From a virus, in the IMG/VR virus record IMGVR_UViG_3300043395_003024, positions 1 to 64,000 of that record: DNA of 64,000 bases; one strand, given 5' to 3'. Below the pieces are notes generated by a model that had not been told where the DNA came from, did not search any database, and saw only the letters and a program-made list of their open reading frames with translations. Each line of letters starts with the position of its first letter. Within the stretch, counting starts at the first letter, position 1. This document shows positions 1-6,736 of this stretch, one piece after another. The position numbers and the translations under genes were made by a program.

Positions 1-2
1 GA

Positions 3-62
3 GTGCTGGTGCGCCCTGCGAAGGGTGCGGTCAAGCCCACCGCCAAGTCCGAGGCGGTCTGA
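3..62 (+). CDS. 3' end of an unidentified gene (partial)
   Basis: An open frame enters from the window edge and ends at TGA (60-62), giving a 19-residue basic tail that includes RPAKGAVKPTAKSEAV. It lies just before the first intergenic repeat cassette, where other left-arm genes also end. Too little is present to assign a function. Confidence 0.45.
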   Translation: MLVRPAKGAVKPTAKSEAV

Positions 63-363
63 CCAACCGAGCCGAGTGGGTGTAGGTAAGTCCCCACCAC
101 TTACCTACACTCACCCCACCCCCCCCCAAGTGTCCGAGTGGCGCAGGGGGGGGGTAGGGGCTTGCGGTCTAGGTGTAGGTAAGTCTGCGACCGAGGGGCG
201 AGGGTTGGGGCAGGAGCCCCGCCCGAAGCCCGACCAGAACGGGGCTCCACCCCCAGCAGGCAGGGGTCGGCACACGGGGGTGTTCGGCAGGTAGGTTGGG
301 AAGTCTGACCCACGGCTGGTACGCTGTGGTCGCCAGTATCAACATGACTGAAAGGGGTCACCA
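63..363 (+). repeat. Intergenic repeat cassette I
   Basis: No gene is supported here. The 12-mer GTGTAGGTAAGT lies at 80-91 and its exact reverse complement at 99-110, so the RNA would form a 12-bp hairpin with a 7-nt loop. A third copy is at 173-184. The hairpin-forming GGGGCAGGAGCCCC is at 207-220, and the conserved promoter block is at 298-325. The same parts recur in the cassettes near 1.2, 3.1, 5.6, 6.5 and 9.8 kb. Confidence 0.8.
298..325 (+). promoter_or_regulatory. Conserved left-arm promoter, copy 1
   Basis: GGGAAGTCTGACCCAC is followed by GGCTGG and TACGCT. The last hexamer, preceded by TGG, fits an extended -10 box (320-325). The block recurs at 1473, 3276, 4431, 5848 (degenerate) and 6669, each time just upstream of a gene. 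The predicted start near 332 leaves a leader of about 30 nt with a GAAAGGGG ribosome site before the ATG at 364. Confidence 0.7.
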
Positions 364-816
364 ATGGCACAAGCACTACTCATCAAGACCACGGGAGAGG
401 TGGAACTCACCACCGTTCCCGAGGAAGGCGGTCACCTTGTTCTGAACGAACTCTGTGGTGGCTGGATTGACTGCGTTCGCACCGAGGACATTGTTGGCTA
501 TGTGAACGATGAGGGCATTCTCATCGGTCTCGCACCCAACGCTCTCGCAAGTCTCTTGTTCGGTCGCCCCCTTGTGGGCGATGTGGTCGTTCTTGGCGCA
601 CTCAACGATGAGGGCGACTATGACGGAGAGAACCACGATGTTCCCGAGCAGTACGACCCGACCCACTTGGAGACCATCTCTAAGGCTCTGCTCGCTGACG
701 AGAATGTCATGAAGGCTCTCGTTCTCGCCGTTGAGGAAGTCCTGTCCACGCCCCCCACCGTCACTGCCTTCACCGATGAAGAGTTTGACGCATGGCTGAA
801 CGGGAAGGGGGAGTGA
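364..816 (+). CDS. DUF3846-domain protein
   Basis: A 150-residue acidic protein. The first ~90 residues follow the DUF3846 pattern: an N-terminal strand MAQALLIKTTGEV, then LNELCGGWIDCVR, then a DEGILIGLAPN segment and a GDVVVLG strand. This family is common in phages and mobile elements; its function is unknown. The C-terminal third is acidic and helical (AFTDEEFDAWLNGKGE). It is the first gene after promoter copy 1 and overlaps a possible upstream start of the next gene. The family call rests on pattern memory, not on a profile search. Confidence 0.75.
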   Translation: MAQALLIKTTGEVELTTVPEEGGHLVLNELCGGWIDCVRTEDIVGYVNDEGILIGLAPNALASLLFGRPLVGDVVVLGALNDEGDYDGENHDVPEQYDPTHLETISKALLADENVMKALVLAVEEVLSTPPTVTAFTDEEFDAWLNGKGE

Positions 817-818
817 CC

Positions 819-1136
819 GTGGAAGGTGTAGGTAAGTCCCCCACCGACACCTACCCCATGCGCACCCTGCGTGTGGGCGAGGTCATCACCCCTGCCAGTA
901 GCGATAACCCCGTGACGGTTCTCGCTTGCTGGCTACTGCGCCCGAGCGATGTAGACGCATACGCCGTGTGGGTGGTGCTGTGCCACCTTCCGCACAACGC
1001 CTTCCACCCTTTCGCCGTGTGGACTGCCTACGACCGACCCGAGGGCTGGTCGTTCGGCGGTGGCGACTACTGCCGAGACATAGCCGAGGGCGTGGCGTGG
1101 TACGAGAGCCGAGGCGGTCAGTACTCGCTGGACTAG
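819..1136 (+). CDS. Hypothetical protein with a GVGKS leader encoded by the 12-mer
   Basis: About 105 residues from GTG 819, chosen because AAGGGGGAG lies a few bases upstream and the previous gene stops at 816. An ATG at 858 is the alternative start. The dispersed 12-mer (826-837) is read in frame as GVGKS at residues 3-7. The rest is rich in Trp, Asp and His (VDAYAVWVVLCHLPHNAFHPFAVW, then YDRPEGWSFGGGDYC). I do not recognise a family. If translation starts at 858, the 12-mer lies in the leader instead. Confidence 0.6.
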   Translation: MEGVGKSPTDTYPMRTLRVGEVITPASSDNPVTVLACWLLRPSDVDAYAVWVVLCHLPHNAFHPFAVWTAYDRPEGWSFGGGDYCRDIAEGVAWYESRGGQYSLD

Positions 1137-1506
1137 CGAGTTACCTACACCTGTTCTCCACCCCCCTTGCTTCGGTTGGGCGAGGGGGAGTGGATAGGTG
1201 TGGGATAGGTGTAGGTAAGTCCCCCGAGCCAGTCGGTGGCGGTCAGTCGGTCGGTCGGGGGTCGGGTTGGGGCAGGAGCCCCGCTACATGCACTTGGGCC
1301 GGGGCTTCCTGCGCTCGGCAACGCACGGGGTGTACGGCAGGTTGGGGCGAGCGAAGAAGGGGGTTGTGGGAATCTTTGAGAATCTGGCGAGCACACGGGT
1401 GAGCGCAGCAGGTATCCCCAACAGTTTGACGGTGGTGGAAAGCGGAGATTTGTGTAGGTAAGTCAGCCAGTTGGGAAGTCTGACCCACGGCTGGTACAGT
1501 ATTGGC
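1137..1506 (+). repeat. Intergenic repeat cassette II
   Basis: No convincing gene in about 370 bases. It contains an inverted 12-mer variant (1139-1150, AGTTACCTACAC), a 12-mer at 1209-1220, the hairpin GGGGCAGGAGCCCC at 1269-1282, the element TTGACGGTGGTGGAA at 1426-1440, another 12-mer at 1452-1463 and the promoter block at 1473-1500. This is the most complete copy of the cassette and has the same order of parts as the one at 3052-3337. Confidence 0.8.
1473..1500 (+). promoter_or_regulatory. Conserved left-arm promoter, copy 2 (leaderless)
   Basis: GGGAAGTCTGACCCAC, then GGCTGG and the -10-like TACAGT (1495-1500). Only six bases (ATTGGC) separate this box from the ATG at 1507, and no ribosome site fits between. 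Transcription should therefore start at or next to the A of ATG, giving a leaderless message. Confidence 0.65.
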
Positions 1507-1779
1507 ATGAGTTACAGCATCACCTCACCCAAGTATCCGCACATCAACATTCCCCTCGTTGGAGAGGACGGCAACGCCTTCTCCATTCTCGGGCGTGTCA
1601 GCCGAATCATGAGGCAGAACGGAATCCGTGACCAGTGGGACGAGTTCCACACCGAAGCCACCTCGGGTGACTACGACAACCTGCTCCTGACCGTCATGCG
1701 CTGGTTCGCCGTGGACGAGCAGTTGGACGAGGACTACGAGGACGACTGGGACGAGGATGACGACGAGGACGAGGAGTAG
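1507..1779 (+). CDS. Conserved phage/actinobacterial hypothetical protein
   Basis: A 90-residue protein starting MSYSITSPKYPHINIPLVGEDG. The stretch NAFSILGRVSRIMR followed by EATSGDYDNLLLTVMRW resembles a small conserved protein I recall from actinobacteria and their phages. The C-terminal ~20 residues are almost all Asp and Glu. It is read from a probably leaderless promoter (-10 box ending at 1500). The function is unknown. The acidic tail could be protein-binding or a DNA mimic, but nothing beyond composition supports that. Confidence 0.8.
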   Translation: MSYSITSPKYPHINIPLVGEDGNAFSILGRVSRIMRQNGIRDQWDEFHTEATSGDYDNLLLTVMRWFAVDEQLDEDYEDDWDEDDDEDEE

Positions 1780-1781
1780 AA

Positions 1782-1886
1782 ATGACACACACCTGTTCAG
1801 GCTGTGGTGCGTTCTTTCTGACACTCCAAGAACTCATCAACCACATGACCGACAAAGAAGCATGTATCGGAACAAACGAGGACTGA
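1782..1886 (+). CDS. Tiny zinc-finger-like protein
   Basis: A 34-residue open frame two bases after the preceding stop, from ATG 1782 to TGA 1884-1886. The pattern CSGCGAFF, then a helix LQELINHM, then EAC gives a C-x2-C-x11-12-H-x6-C arrangement like a single C2HC zinc finger. It probably binds zinc and may bind nucleic acid. The next gene starts one base after its stop, so the two are likely co-translated. Confidence 0.6.
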   Translation: MTHTCSGCGAFFLTLQELINHMTDKEACIGTNED

Positions 1887-1887
1887 C

Positions 1888-2073
1888 ATGGGACAGATGA
1901 AGCGAATCTCCGAAATGCTGGACGACATGTTCCGTCCACTATGCAAGAAGTGTGGGCTGATTCCTGCGAACAAGAACGCCTACAACGAGCGATACTGCTT
2001 CTACTGCGAAATGACGGCTGACTGGTGTCAATGCGATGTTTCGGATTTCTGCAAGTGCGAAGGACAGGTGTAG
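1888..2073 (+). CDS. Small cysteine-rich protein
   Basis: 61 residues, starting at ATG 1888 with GAGGA about six bases upstream. CKKCG, then YCFYC, then WCQCD and FCKCE give at least eight cysteines in CxxC or CxC pairs, suggesting one or two structural zinc sites. The gene ends inside the 12-mer: the codons GTG TAG at 2068-2073 are its first six bases. The function is unknown. Confidence 0.7.
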   Translation: MGQMKRISEMLDDMFRPLCKKCGLIPANKNAYNERYCFYCEMTADWCQCDVSDFCKCEGQV

Positions 2074-2086
2074 GTAAGTGTCAGGA

Positions 2087-2236
2087 ATGATGTACACACA
2101 GAGAAACGCCCACTCATGCCCGTGGGGTTGCTGTGGAGATTTCGTCAAAGGTCGTGGAACGAAGCATGCCTGCAAGAAGTGGCATAAGATTCTCCGCACA
2201 CGGGAGAAGCGGAACTGGAAGAAGGAGCAGTGGTGA
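2087..2236 (+). CDS. Tiny basic Cys/His protein
   Basis: A 49-residue frame, ATG 2087 (a second ATG directly follows) to TGA 2234-2236. It contains CPWGCCGDF and KHACKKWHK, then a strongly basic C-terminus (RTREKRNWKKEQW). Composition suggests a zinc-stabilised nucleic-acid-binding peptide. It starts eight bases after the 12-mer at 2068-2079, and its stop overlaps the next ATG (TGATG). Confidence 0.6.
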   Translation: MMYTQRNAHSCPWGCCGDFVKGRGTKHACKKWHKILRTREKRNWKKEQW

Positions 2237-2484
2237 TGGACATCGTAAACGAGCGAATCAAGTCATACATGAAAGACCCAACTCTGTACAGGACAACAGT
2301 TCAGGTCGGGCAATGGGGCAACAGTAATGGTGTAGATAACTATGTTGCCTTCTCGTTCTCTGACGGTGATGACATTCAGACGGCAGAGGACATCTCGCTG
2401 GCTCACATCATTCGTGAGAACAATCTTGACAATGACGACATCACGGAAGTCACGACAGACACATACAAAGAGGTATGGCAATGA
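2236..2484 (+). CDS. Hypothetical protein
   Basis: 82 residues from ATG 2236, which overlaps the previous stop; GGAG lies upstream. The protein is acidic and hydrophilic (FSFSDGDDIQTAEDISLAH, then NNLDNDDITEVTTD). No family is recognised. Start and stop overlap neighbouring genes on both sides, so it is part of a tightly coupled small-gene operon. Confidence 0.65.
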   Translation: MDIVNERIKSYMKDPTLYRTTVQVGQWGNSNGVDNYVAFSFSDGDDIQTAEDISLAHIIRENNLDNDDITEVTTDTYKEVWQ

Positions 2485-2747
2485 ACAAGAACGAACTCTA
2501 CGAAGTCATGGACGCAGTGTGGGACAACTACTTCACGCTTACTACGACTGCGGTGGAAGCGATGGCGATTATTTGGCACGATTATGCCAATGGGACGCTG
2601 TTCGAGTCGCTGAATCAGGACCACGGAATCACCGATGCAGAGTTCTGGGAGATTCTCGTCTCGCTCACGGTGCATGTCCGTGACATTCCCAACCGACGCA
2701 TGCCGGCGATGGAGTTCTACAAAGAGTGGGAAAGCAGGAAGGTGTAG
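2481..2747 (+). CDS. Hypothetical protein
   Basis: 88 residues. The start at ATG 2481 overlaps the previous TGA (ATGA) and has GAGG seven bases upstream; an ATG at 2475 is possible. The protein is mostly helical (NELYEVMDAVWDNYFTLTTTAVEAM) with an aromatic, acidic C-terminus. It ends in GTG TAG supplied by the 12-mer at 2742-2753. No family is recognised. Confidence 0.7.
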   Translation: MNKNELYEVMDAVWDNYFTLTTTAVEAMAIIWHDYANGTLFESLNQDHGITDAEFWEILVSLTVHVRDIPNRRMPAMEFYKEWESRKV

Positions 2748-2751
2748 GTAA

Positions 2752-3051
2752 GTGTTTCTGTACCTTTCTCTCCTCATTTCCTACCTACGGAACAGTCTGT
2801 TCCACTCTGACCTATTGCTGGTCGGAGCAGAGTGCCATGTTCGGTGGGAGTGGCAGGACGAGCCTGACCTACGAATCATCTCGTTTGCGCCTGAGCCAGA
2901 AGGTGACTGTCCGTTTGACGACTACGGCTGGCACGAAGCGTTTGCGCACCTGAACGGTTTACCTGCACTCATGCGATTCATTAGGCACGGCCGACGCATG
3001 GGCCATGAGTTCGTCAGTGTCAAACTCTGCTACGGAATCATCGCAGAGTAG
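2752..3051 (+). CDS. Hypothetical protein with GTG start inside the 12-mer
   Basis: About 99 residues if started at GTG 2752, whose first two bases are the last two bases of the 12-mer at 2742-2753. The N-terminal ~25 residues are hydrophobic (LYLSLLISYL) and may be leader sequence or untranslated. The region from HVRWEWQDEPDLRIISF onward has the codon use of its neighbours and looks coding. It ends in TAG overlapping the next 12-mer area. The product is unrecognised and the start uncertain. Confidence 0.5.
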   Translation: MFLYLSLLISYLRNSLFHSDLLLVGAECHVRWEWQDEPDLRIISFAPEPEGDCPFDDYGWHEAFAHLNGLPALMRFIRHGRRMGHEFVSVKLCYGIIAE

Positions 3052-3337
3052 GTGTAGGTAAGTCTTTCCCCTAGGGGGCGCATCGAGCTGGGAAGCCCCG
3101 CTGCGCTTCATGGTCCACAACCATGCGGGGCTCCTGCCCGAAGGAGCGGGTGGACGGCTCGGGGTGTCCAGCAGGTTGCTCGGGGGTGAGGAGCGCGGAA
3201 CGGGGATGGACGGCAGGTAGCGCACCCCACCCAACGCATTGACGGTGGTGGAAAGGGTTGGTGTAGGTAAGTCAGGGGAAGTTTGACCCACTGCTGGTAC
3301 GCTGTGGACAAGCCACCAAAGCCGAAAGGGAAATCAA
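3052..3337 (+). repeat. Intergenic repeat cassette III
   Basis: Holds a 12-mer (3052-3063), a long perfect-arm hairpin (AGCCCCGC 3094-3101 with GCGGGGCT 3125-3132, and inside it ATGGT 3110-3114 with ACCAT 3120-3124), the TTGACGGTGGTGGAA element (3239-3253), a second 12-mer (3261-3272) and a promoter block (3276-3303). No gene is seen. The order of parts matches cassette II. Confidence 0.8.
3276..3303 (+). promoter_or_regulatory. Conserved left-arm promoter, copy 3
   Basis: GGGAAGTTTGACCCAC followed by TGCTGG and the -10-like TACGCT (3298-3303). It differs from copy 1 by only two bases. The gene at 3338 follows after a leader of about 25-30 nt containing GAAAGGG. Confidence 0.7.
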
Positions 3338-4093
3338 ATGCCGAACTGGTGCTACAACTACATGACAGTCATGGGGAACAAGCGTGATTTGCGCAAGTTC
3401 ATCTCCGACATCAAGGTTGCAGAAAGTAACCCGAAAGGAATGTACCTTTCATCGGACGAGCAGTACGACCTGAACAAACTTGTACCGCTTGACCCGAGAG
3501 GACTCATTGAGACGACCTACACCCACAAGAACGCAGAGGGTGAAGAAGTCACTACAACAATGACGGTCTTTGCTCAGAAAGAGCGTGACGGCTTTGACGG
3601 ATACCTTGACGCTTGCGAGACATGGGGAAGCAAGTGGGGCGCATGCCGACCCGAAGTGGACGACGAGAATCCTACGAACGGCATGATTTCCATGCGATAC
3701 GAATCTGCGTGGGGTCCGTGTGACGGTCTGATTTCCAAGATTTCTATGCAATACCCGAACCTCATCTTTGGCGTTGCGTCAGACGAGGAATCCCGAGCCT
3801 TCATCTGCTGGACAGTGTTCCACAACGGAGATGTGGTTGAGGCTGGCGAGCGTGACCCGAACTTCCTCACCCCCGAGTTGCAAGAACTGTCTGACAAGGC
3901 AGAAGCAGAGGACGCAGACGATGACGCTTTGGAGATTTGGTGGGAAGCCCACTCTGAATGGAACAACCACCTTATGGAGATGTGCGATGACGACATGCTG
4001 ACATGCATGAAGGAATACAAGAAGCACCTTGCCTATGTTCGCCGTTGCGAGAAAGAAGGGAGAACGCCACGCACATTCATTTCATCTATCTGA
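3338..4093 (+). CDS. Api92/YubB-like ferredoxin-like-fold protein
   Basis: 251 residues beginning MPNWCYNYMTVMG, the hallmark N-terminus of the phage Api92-like / DUF1281 (YubB ferredoxin-like) family, usually MPNWCxNxLxVxG. Further family-like features are the KLVPLDP segment and the middle region SAWGPCDGLISKISMQYPNL. The C-terminal ~80 residues are acidic and helical. The molecular function is unknown. The gene stands alone behind promoter copy 3 and ends just before another 12-mer variant (4099-4110). Confidence 0.8.
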   Translation: MPNWCYNYMTVMGNKRDLRKFISDIKVAESNPKGMYLSSDEQYDLNKLVPLDPRGLIETTYTHKNAEGEEVTTTMTVFAQKERDGFDGYLDACETWGSKWGACRPEVDDENPTNGMISMRYESAWGPCDGLISKISMQYPNLIFGVASDEESRAFICWTVFHNGDVVEAGERDPNFLTPELQELSDKAEAEDADDDALEIWWEAHSEWNNHLMEMCDDDMLTCMKEYKKHLAYVRRCEKEGRTPRTFISSI

Positions 4094-4149
4094 ACTAGGT
4101 GTAGGTAACTACACACCACCCCCCAAACAAGAAAGAAGGAATCCCCAAC

Positions 4150-4371
4150 ATGGGAACATCAACCAAATCCATTGAGCAAATCTCAGAATCTGTACGGACA
4201 TACCGAAGCGAACAAGGCTGGTCACAGTTGGAACTTGCCAACCGTGCTGGTCTTGACCGCAAGACTGTGAACCGTATTGAGAATGGAAGATTCTCGCCGA
4301 GCGTGGAGACACTGCTCGCCGTAAGCACTGCTCTTGGAGTATCGGTAAACACTCTCCTCGGAGAGAAGTAG
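4150..4371 (+). CDS. XRE-family HTH transcriptional regulator
   Basis: 73 residues, essentially one HTH_3 domain: SVRTYRSEQGWSQLELANRAG, then LDRKTVNRIENG, then PSVETLLAVSTALGVSVNTLL. The recognition-helix positions (DRKTVNRIENG) are typical of Cro/CI-type DNA-binding proteins with no extra dimerisation or cleavage domain. The start has AAGGA upstream. It is followed within 45 bases by a 12-mer and a promoter copy, so it is a good candidate to bind one of the repeated left-arm elements. Confidence 0.9.
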   Translation: MGTSTKSIEQISESVRTYRSEQGWSQLELANRAGLDRKTVNRIENGRFSPSVETLLAVSTALGVSVNTLLGEK

Positions 4372-4415
4372 AAACATGGCTGGCATGTGGGGGCTTGTAC
4401 CGACCCCCACTACCA

Positions 4416-4457
4416 GTGTAGGTAAGTGTTGGAAGTCTGACCCACGAATGGTACGCT
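4416..4457 (+). promoter_or_regulatory. 12-mer plus conserved left-arm promoter, copy 4
   Basis: The 12-mer (4416-4427) is followed after three bases by GGAAGTCTGACCCAC (4431-), GAATGG and the -10-like TACGCT (4452-4457). The gene at 4496 follows after a leader carrying GAAAGGGG. The 12-mer to promoter spacing differs from copies 2 and 3 by only a few bases. Confidence 0.65.
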
Positions 4458-4495
4458 TCTATCACACCAACCAAACCGCCTGAAAGGGGCAACAA

Positions 4496-5188
4496 ATGAC
4501 ACAGAGAGATAGCGAAGTTCTTGATAACGACATCAAGACAGTCATGGAAGATTTGCTGAACCGAGCAGTGTTCGCAAAGACGGAAATGTGCAAGGACAAC
4601 CCGATGAGTGATAGCCCACCACTGTTCCTTGTCGCAGTTGAGAGCAACGACTCCAACCCCGACCATGACGCATGCTTGGACTACCAGCAGGAGTTCTCGC
4701 TCTCCAAGCCGTACCACCTCGCCATGATTCCTCTCATTCACAAAGAGGACATTTATGACGCATACGAAGATGTGGTGAAGTCACTTCCGATTCGCCCATT
4801 TGAGTTCATTGTCATGCTCGTTGAGGGATACGCCAAAGAGGACATGACCGAGGAAGAAGCAAAGAACCACGACCGAGGCGACTTTGAGAAGGACTACAAG
4901 GAGAACCCCTTCTCTACCGTCCGTGAAGGAATCGTGATGACTGCGGTGGACTGGAACGCCACTGGCATTTGGAACATCGCAAGCCTTTACCGCTATGACG
5001 ACAACGGTGTGCCTGTCTTTGACGATGAACCGAACTGCACGACCACGCCTGTTGATGTGGACTCAGACTCGCACGGTCGCATGCCTGACGCACTGCTCGC
5101 CACAGTCGGATACATGCAACTTGCCACCAAGACGCTCGCCTACAAGGAAATGCTTGACAAGGCTCCGAGGAAAGGCAAGGGGGTGTAG
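4496..5188 (+). CDS. Hypothetical protein, first gene of a three-gene unit
   Basis: 230 residues, acidic, with no transmembrane segment or signal peptide. A central stretch LPIRPFEFIVMLVEGYA, then TVREGIVMTAVDWNATGIWNIASLYRYDD, alternates strands in an alpha/beta manner. No family is recognised. Promoter copy 4 lies upstream. The last codons GTG TAG are the start of the 12-mer at 5183-5194, and the next gene begins two bases after that 12-mer. Confidence 0.75.
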   Translation: MTQRDSEVLDNDIKTVMEDLLNRAVFAKTEMCKDNPMSDSPPLFLVAVESNDSNPDHDACLDYQQEFSLSKPYHLAMIPLIHKEDIYDAYEDVVKSLPIRPFEFIVMLVEGYAKEDMTEEEAKNHDRGDFEKDYKENPFSTVREGIVMTAVDWNATGIWNIASLYRYDDNGVPVFDDEPNCTTTPVDVDSDSHGRMPDALLATVGYMQLATKTLAYKEMLDKAPRKGKGV

Positions 5189-5195
5189 GTAAGTC

Positions 5196-5345
5196 ATGGA
5201 CAACGAACTGGTAGCCCTAGTGGACAAGGCAATAGCCCACTGTTCGGGCAGAGACATTGTGTCATCGGCAGAGATAACCGACATGCTCTTGGACATTCGC
5301 ATACTTCTCATCACCACCAACACAGAAAGTGAGATTCCAGCATGA
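5196..5345 (+). CDS. Small hypothetical protein
   Basis: 49 residues from ATG 5196 to TGA 5343-5345. The start directly follows the 12-mer (5183-5194); the GGGGGTG at the front of that repeat may act as the ribosome site. Helical and mixed-charge (VALVDKAIAHCSGRDIVSSAEITDMLLDIRILLIT). The stop overlaps the next ATG (ATGA), so translation is probably coupled. No family is recognised. Confidence 0.65.
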   Translation: MDNELVALVDKAIAHCSGRDIVSSAEITDMLLDIRILLITTNTESEIPA

Positions 5346-5551
5346 GACGAGCAAGAAACCAGCACCTAATCGGGGAGAGGGTCAGACTCATTTACTGCTC
5401 CGACCCCTACACTCTCCTGAAAGCAGGAGAGGAAGGAACCGTGGATTTCGTAGACGACTGGGGGACGGTGTTCGTCCAGTGGGATAGCGGAAGCAACCTC
5501 GGAATGGTTGAGGAAGCGGGCGACCGCTTTGAGGTCATTGGTCAGGTGTAG
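5342..5551 (+). CDS. DUF4314-like protein
   Basis: 69 residues. IGERVRLIYCSDPY, then LKAGEEGTVDFVDDWGTVFVQWDSGSNLGM, matches the DUF4314 pattern: a small SH3-like beta barrel common in phages and mobile elements, with the GxxGTVxxVDDxGxxxVxWD core. Function is unknown. Start overlaps the preceding stop. The gene ends GTG TAG within the 12-mer at 5546-5557. Confidence 0.8.
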   Translation: MRRARNQHLIGERVRLIYCSDPYTLLKAGEEGTVDFVDDWGTVFVQWDSGSNLGMVEEAGDRFEVIGQV

Positions 5552-5918
5552 GTAAGTCCCCCCTTTCATTTACCTACACCCGAAGGGGTGTTGCCGTTCG
5601 GCTGGGCGGTGACACCCCTTCTTCGTGCCGGCGGTTATGGGGCAAGGAGCCCCGCCCGAAACGTCAGAAGGCGAGGGGTTAGTTTTCGCCTCGCACGATT
5701 TTTTGATTTTTTCGCATGGGTTCTCGAGAGCTGGCGGCAGAATCCTCGAGATTTCACATTGACGGTGGTGGAAAGCCAAGCCCATTGGCTAAACCCGCCG
5801 CCAGTTTTTCGCTTTTTTGCAGATTCTCAGTTTTTGTTTGCAACTCTGGGAAGTCTGGGAGATGGGTGTTAGAGTCGGACGGGTTGCACAGCAGGTAAAT
5901 CTAAATGGAGAGAAAGTT
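5552..5918 (+). repeat. Intergenic repeat cassette V
   Basis: No gene is supported. The 12-mer at 5546-5557 faces an inverted variant at 5568-5579. AAGGGGTG (5583-5590) pairs with CACCCCTT (5613-5620), and GGGGCAAGGAGCCCC lies at 5639-5653. TTGACGGTGGTGGAA is at 5759-5773, and a degenerate promoter block is at 5848-5875. Around 5698-5720 and 5800-5850 the sequence is T-rich. Confidence 0.7.
5848..5875 (+). promoter_or_regulatory. Degenerate copy of the left-arm promoter
   Basis: GGGAAGTCTG (5848-5857) matches the block exactly. The next 12 bases have diverged, but a -10-like TAGAGT (5870-5875) sits at exactly the spacing seen in the other copies. The gene at 5919 follows after a leader with GGAG. 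Confidence 0.45.
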
Positions 5919-6401
5919 ATGAACTTTACTATTGAGTTTGTTCACTCAGAGAACGCACGGCTGTATGCCGATTTTGAGAAGAAGTACAAGAAGCCCCAAG
6001 ACAGGTACGCCAACCAGAATGAAAGGTGGCGCATTGCCGAGACGGTGCGTGGGCTGTATGTCATGGAGAAGTGGCAGAGAGAAGGGTGCAATGGGAACCC
6101 TGTTGCAATGTTGCGTTTCTACTCACTCAGCGAAGATGTGCTGTCCTCATTCATCAAGACTTACCTACCACATGTCAATGCCAAAGACAGTGGAATCGTC
6201 AAGACGGAGAAGCGCAAGGATAAGTACGGCGCATTTGACGAATGGGCAGATGAACACAGGGGCGGAGAGTTCACCACTGACCAACTCGTTGAGATTTCTG
6301 GATTTTCGTACCAGACCACTCTGAAGTACGTCAGCGATTCTCCGATTTTCATCAAGGTCAAGAAGGGGCTGTGGCGAATCGCCGACCCCAAAGATGAGTG
6401 A
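5919..6401 (+). CDS. Hypothetical protein with C-terminal winged-helix-like segment
   Basis: 160 residues from ATG 5919, which has GGAG nine bases upstream; earlier in-frame codons run into untranslated repeat DNA. The last ~45 residues (FTTDQLVEISGFSYQTTLKYV, then IFIKVKKGLWRIADP) look like a small winged helix: a helix-turn-helix, then a basic wing. The N-terminal part (ARLYADFEKKYKKPQDRYANQNERWRIAETVRGLYVMEKW) is helical. Possibly DNA-binding; no family recognised. Confidence 0.7.
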   Translation: MNFTIEFVHSENARLYADFEKKYKKPQDRYANQNERWRIAETVRGLYVMEKWQREGCNGNPVAMLRFYSLSEDVLSSFIKTYLPHVNAKDSGIVKTEKRKDKYGAFDEWADEHRGGEFTTDQLVEISGFSYQTTLKYVSDSPIFIKVKKGLWRIADPKDE

Positions 6402-6736
6402 CCAGTAGGTGTAGGTAAGTCCACCAAAGTGTAGGTAAGTGGAAATAATCGACCCAAGAGCCCCGGCCCGCCCATGACCAGCGGGGCTCCAGCCCGAAGG
6501 GGTGGTGGGGGCGCACGGGGTGCGGTGCAGGTTGCTGGCAGGCGAGCGGGGGTGTTCGGCAGGTTGCTGGCGAAGCACGGACACGCTCTCGCAGTAGGTG
6601 TAGGTAACCCACCGCAGGTGTAGGTAACCGCCCCATGAGGTGTAGGTAAGTAGGTGTCAACAGAAGTCGGGAAGTCTGACCCACGGGTGGTATGGTGTGC
6701 CTGTCCGTAACCAACCGCTTACAAAGGAGCAATACA
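6402..6736 (+). repeat. Intergenic repeat cassette VI
   Basis: The densest cassette, with no gene. 12-mers lie at 6409-6420, 6429-6440 and 6640-6651, with AACC variants at 6598-6609 and 6618-6629. GAGCCCC (6458-6464) pairs with GGGGCTC (6483-6489). Two GCAGGTTGCTGG segments follow, and the promoter block is at 6669-6696. Confidence 0.8.
6669..6696 (+). promoter_or_regulatory. Conserved left-arm promoter, copy 6
   Basis: GGGAAGTCTGACCCAC, then GGGTGG and the -10-like TATGGT (6691-6696). It drives the MoxR/VWA pair; AAGGAG (6724-6729) is the ribosome site for the ATG at 6737. Confidence 0.7.

Noticed and set aside
5588-5872. A 94-codon plus-strand frame
   Set aside because: It runs through hairpins, the TTGACGG element and the degenerate promoter and has no ribosome site.
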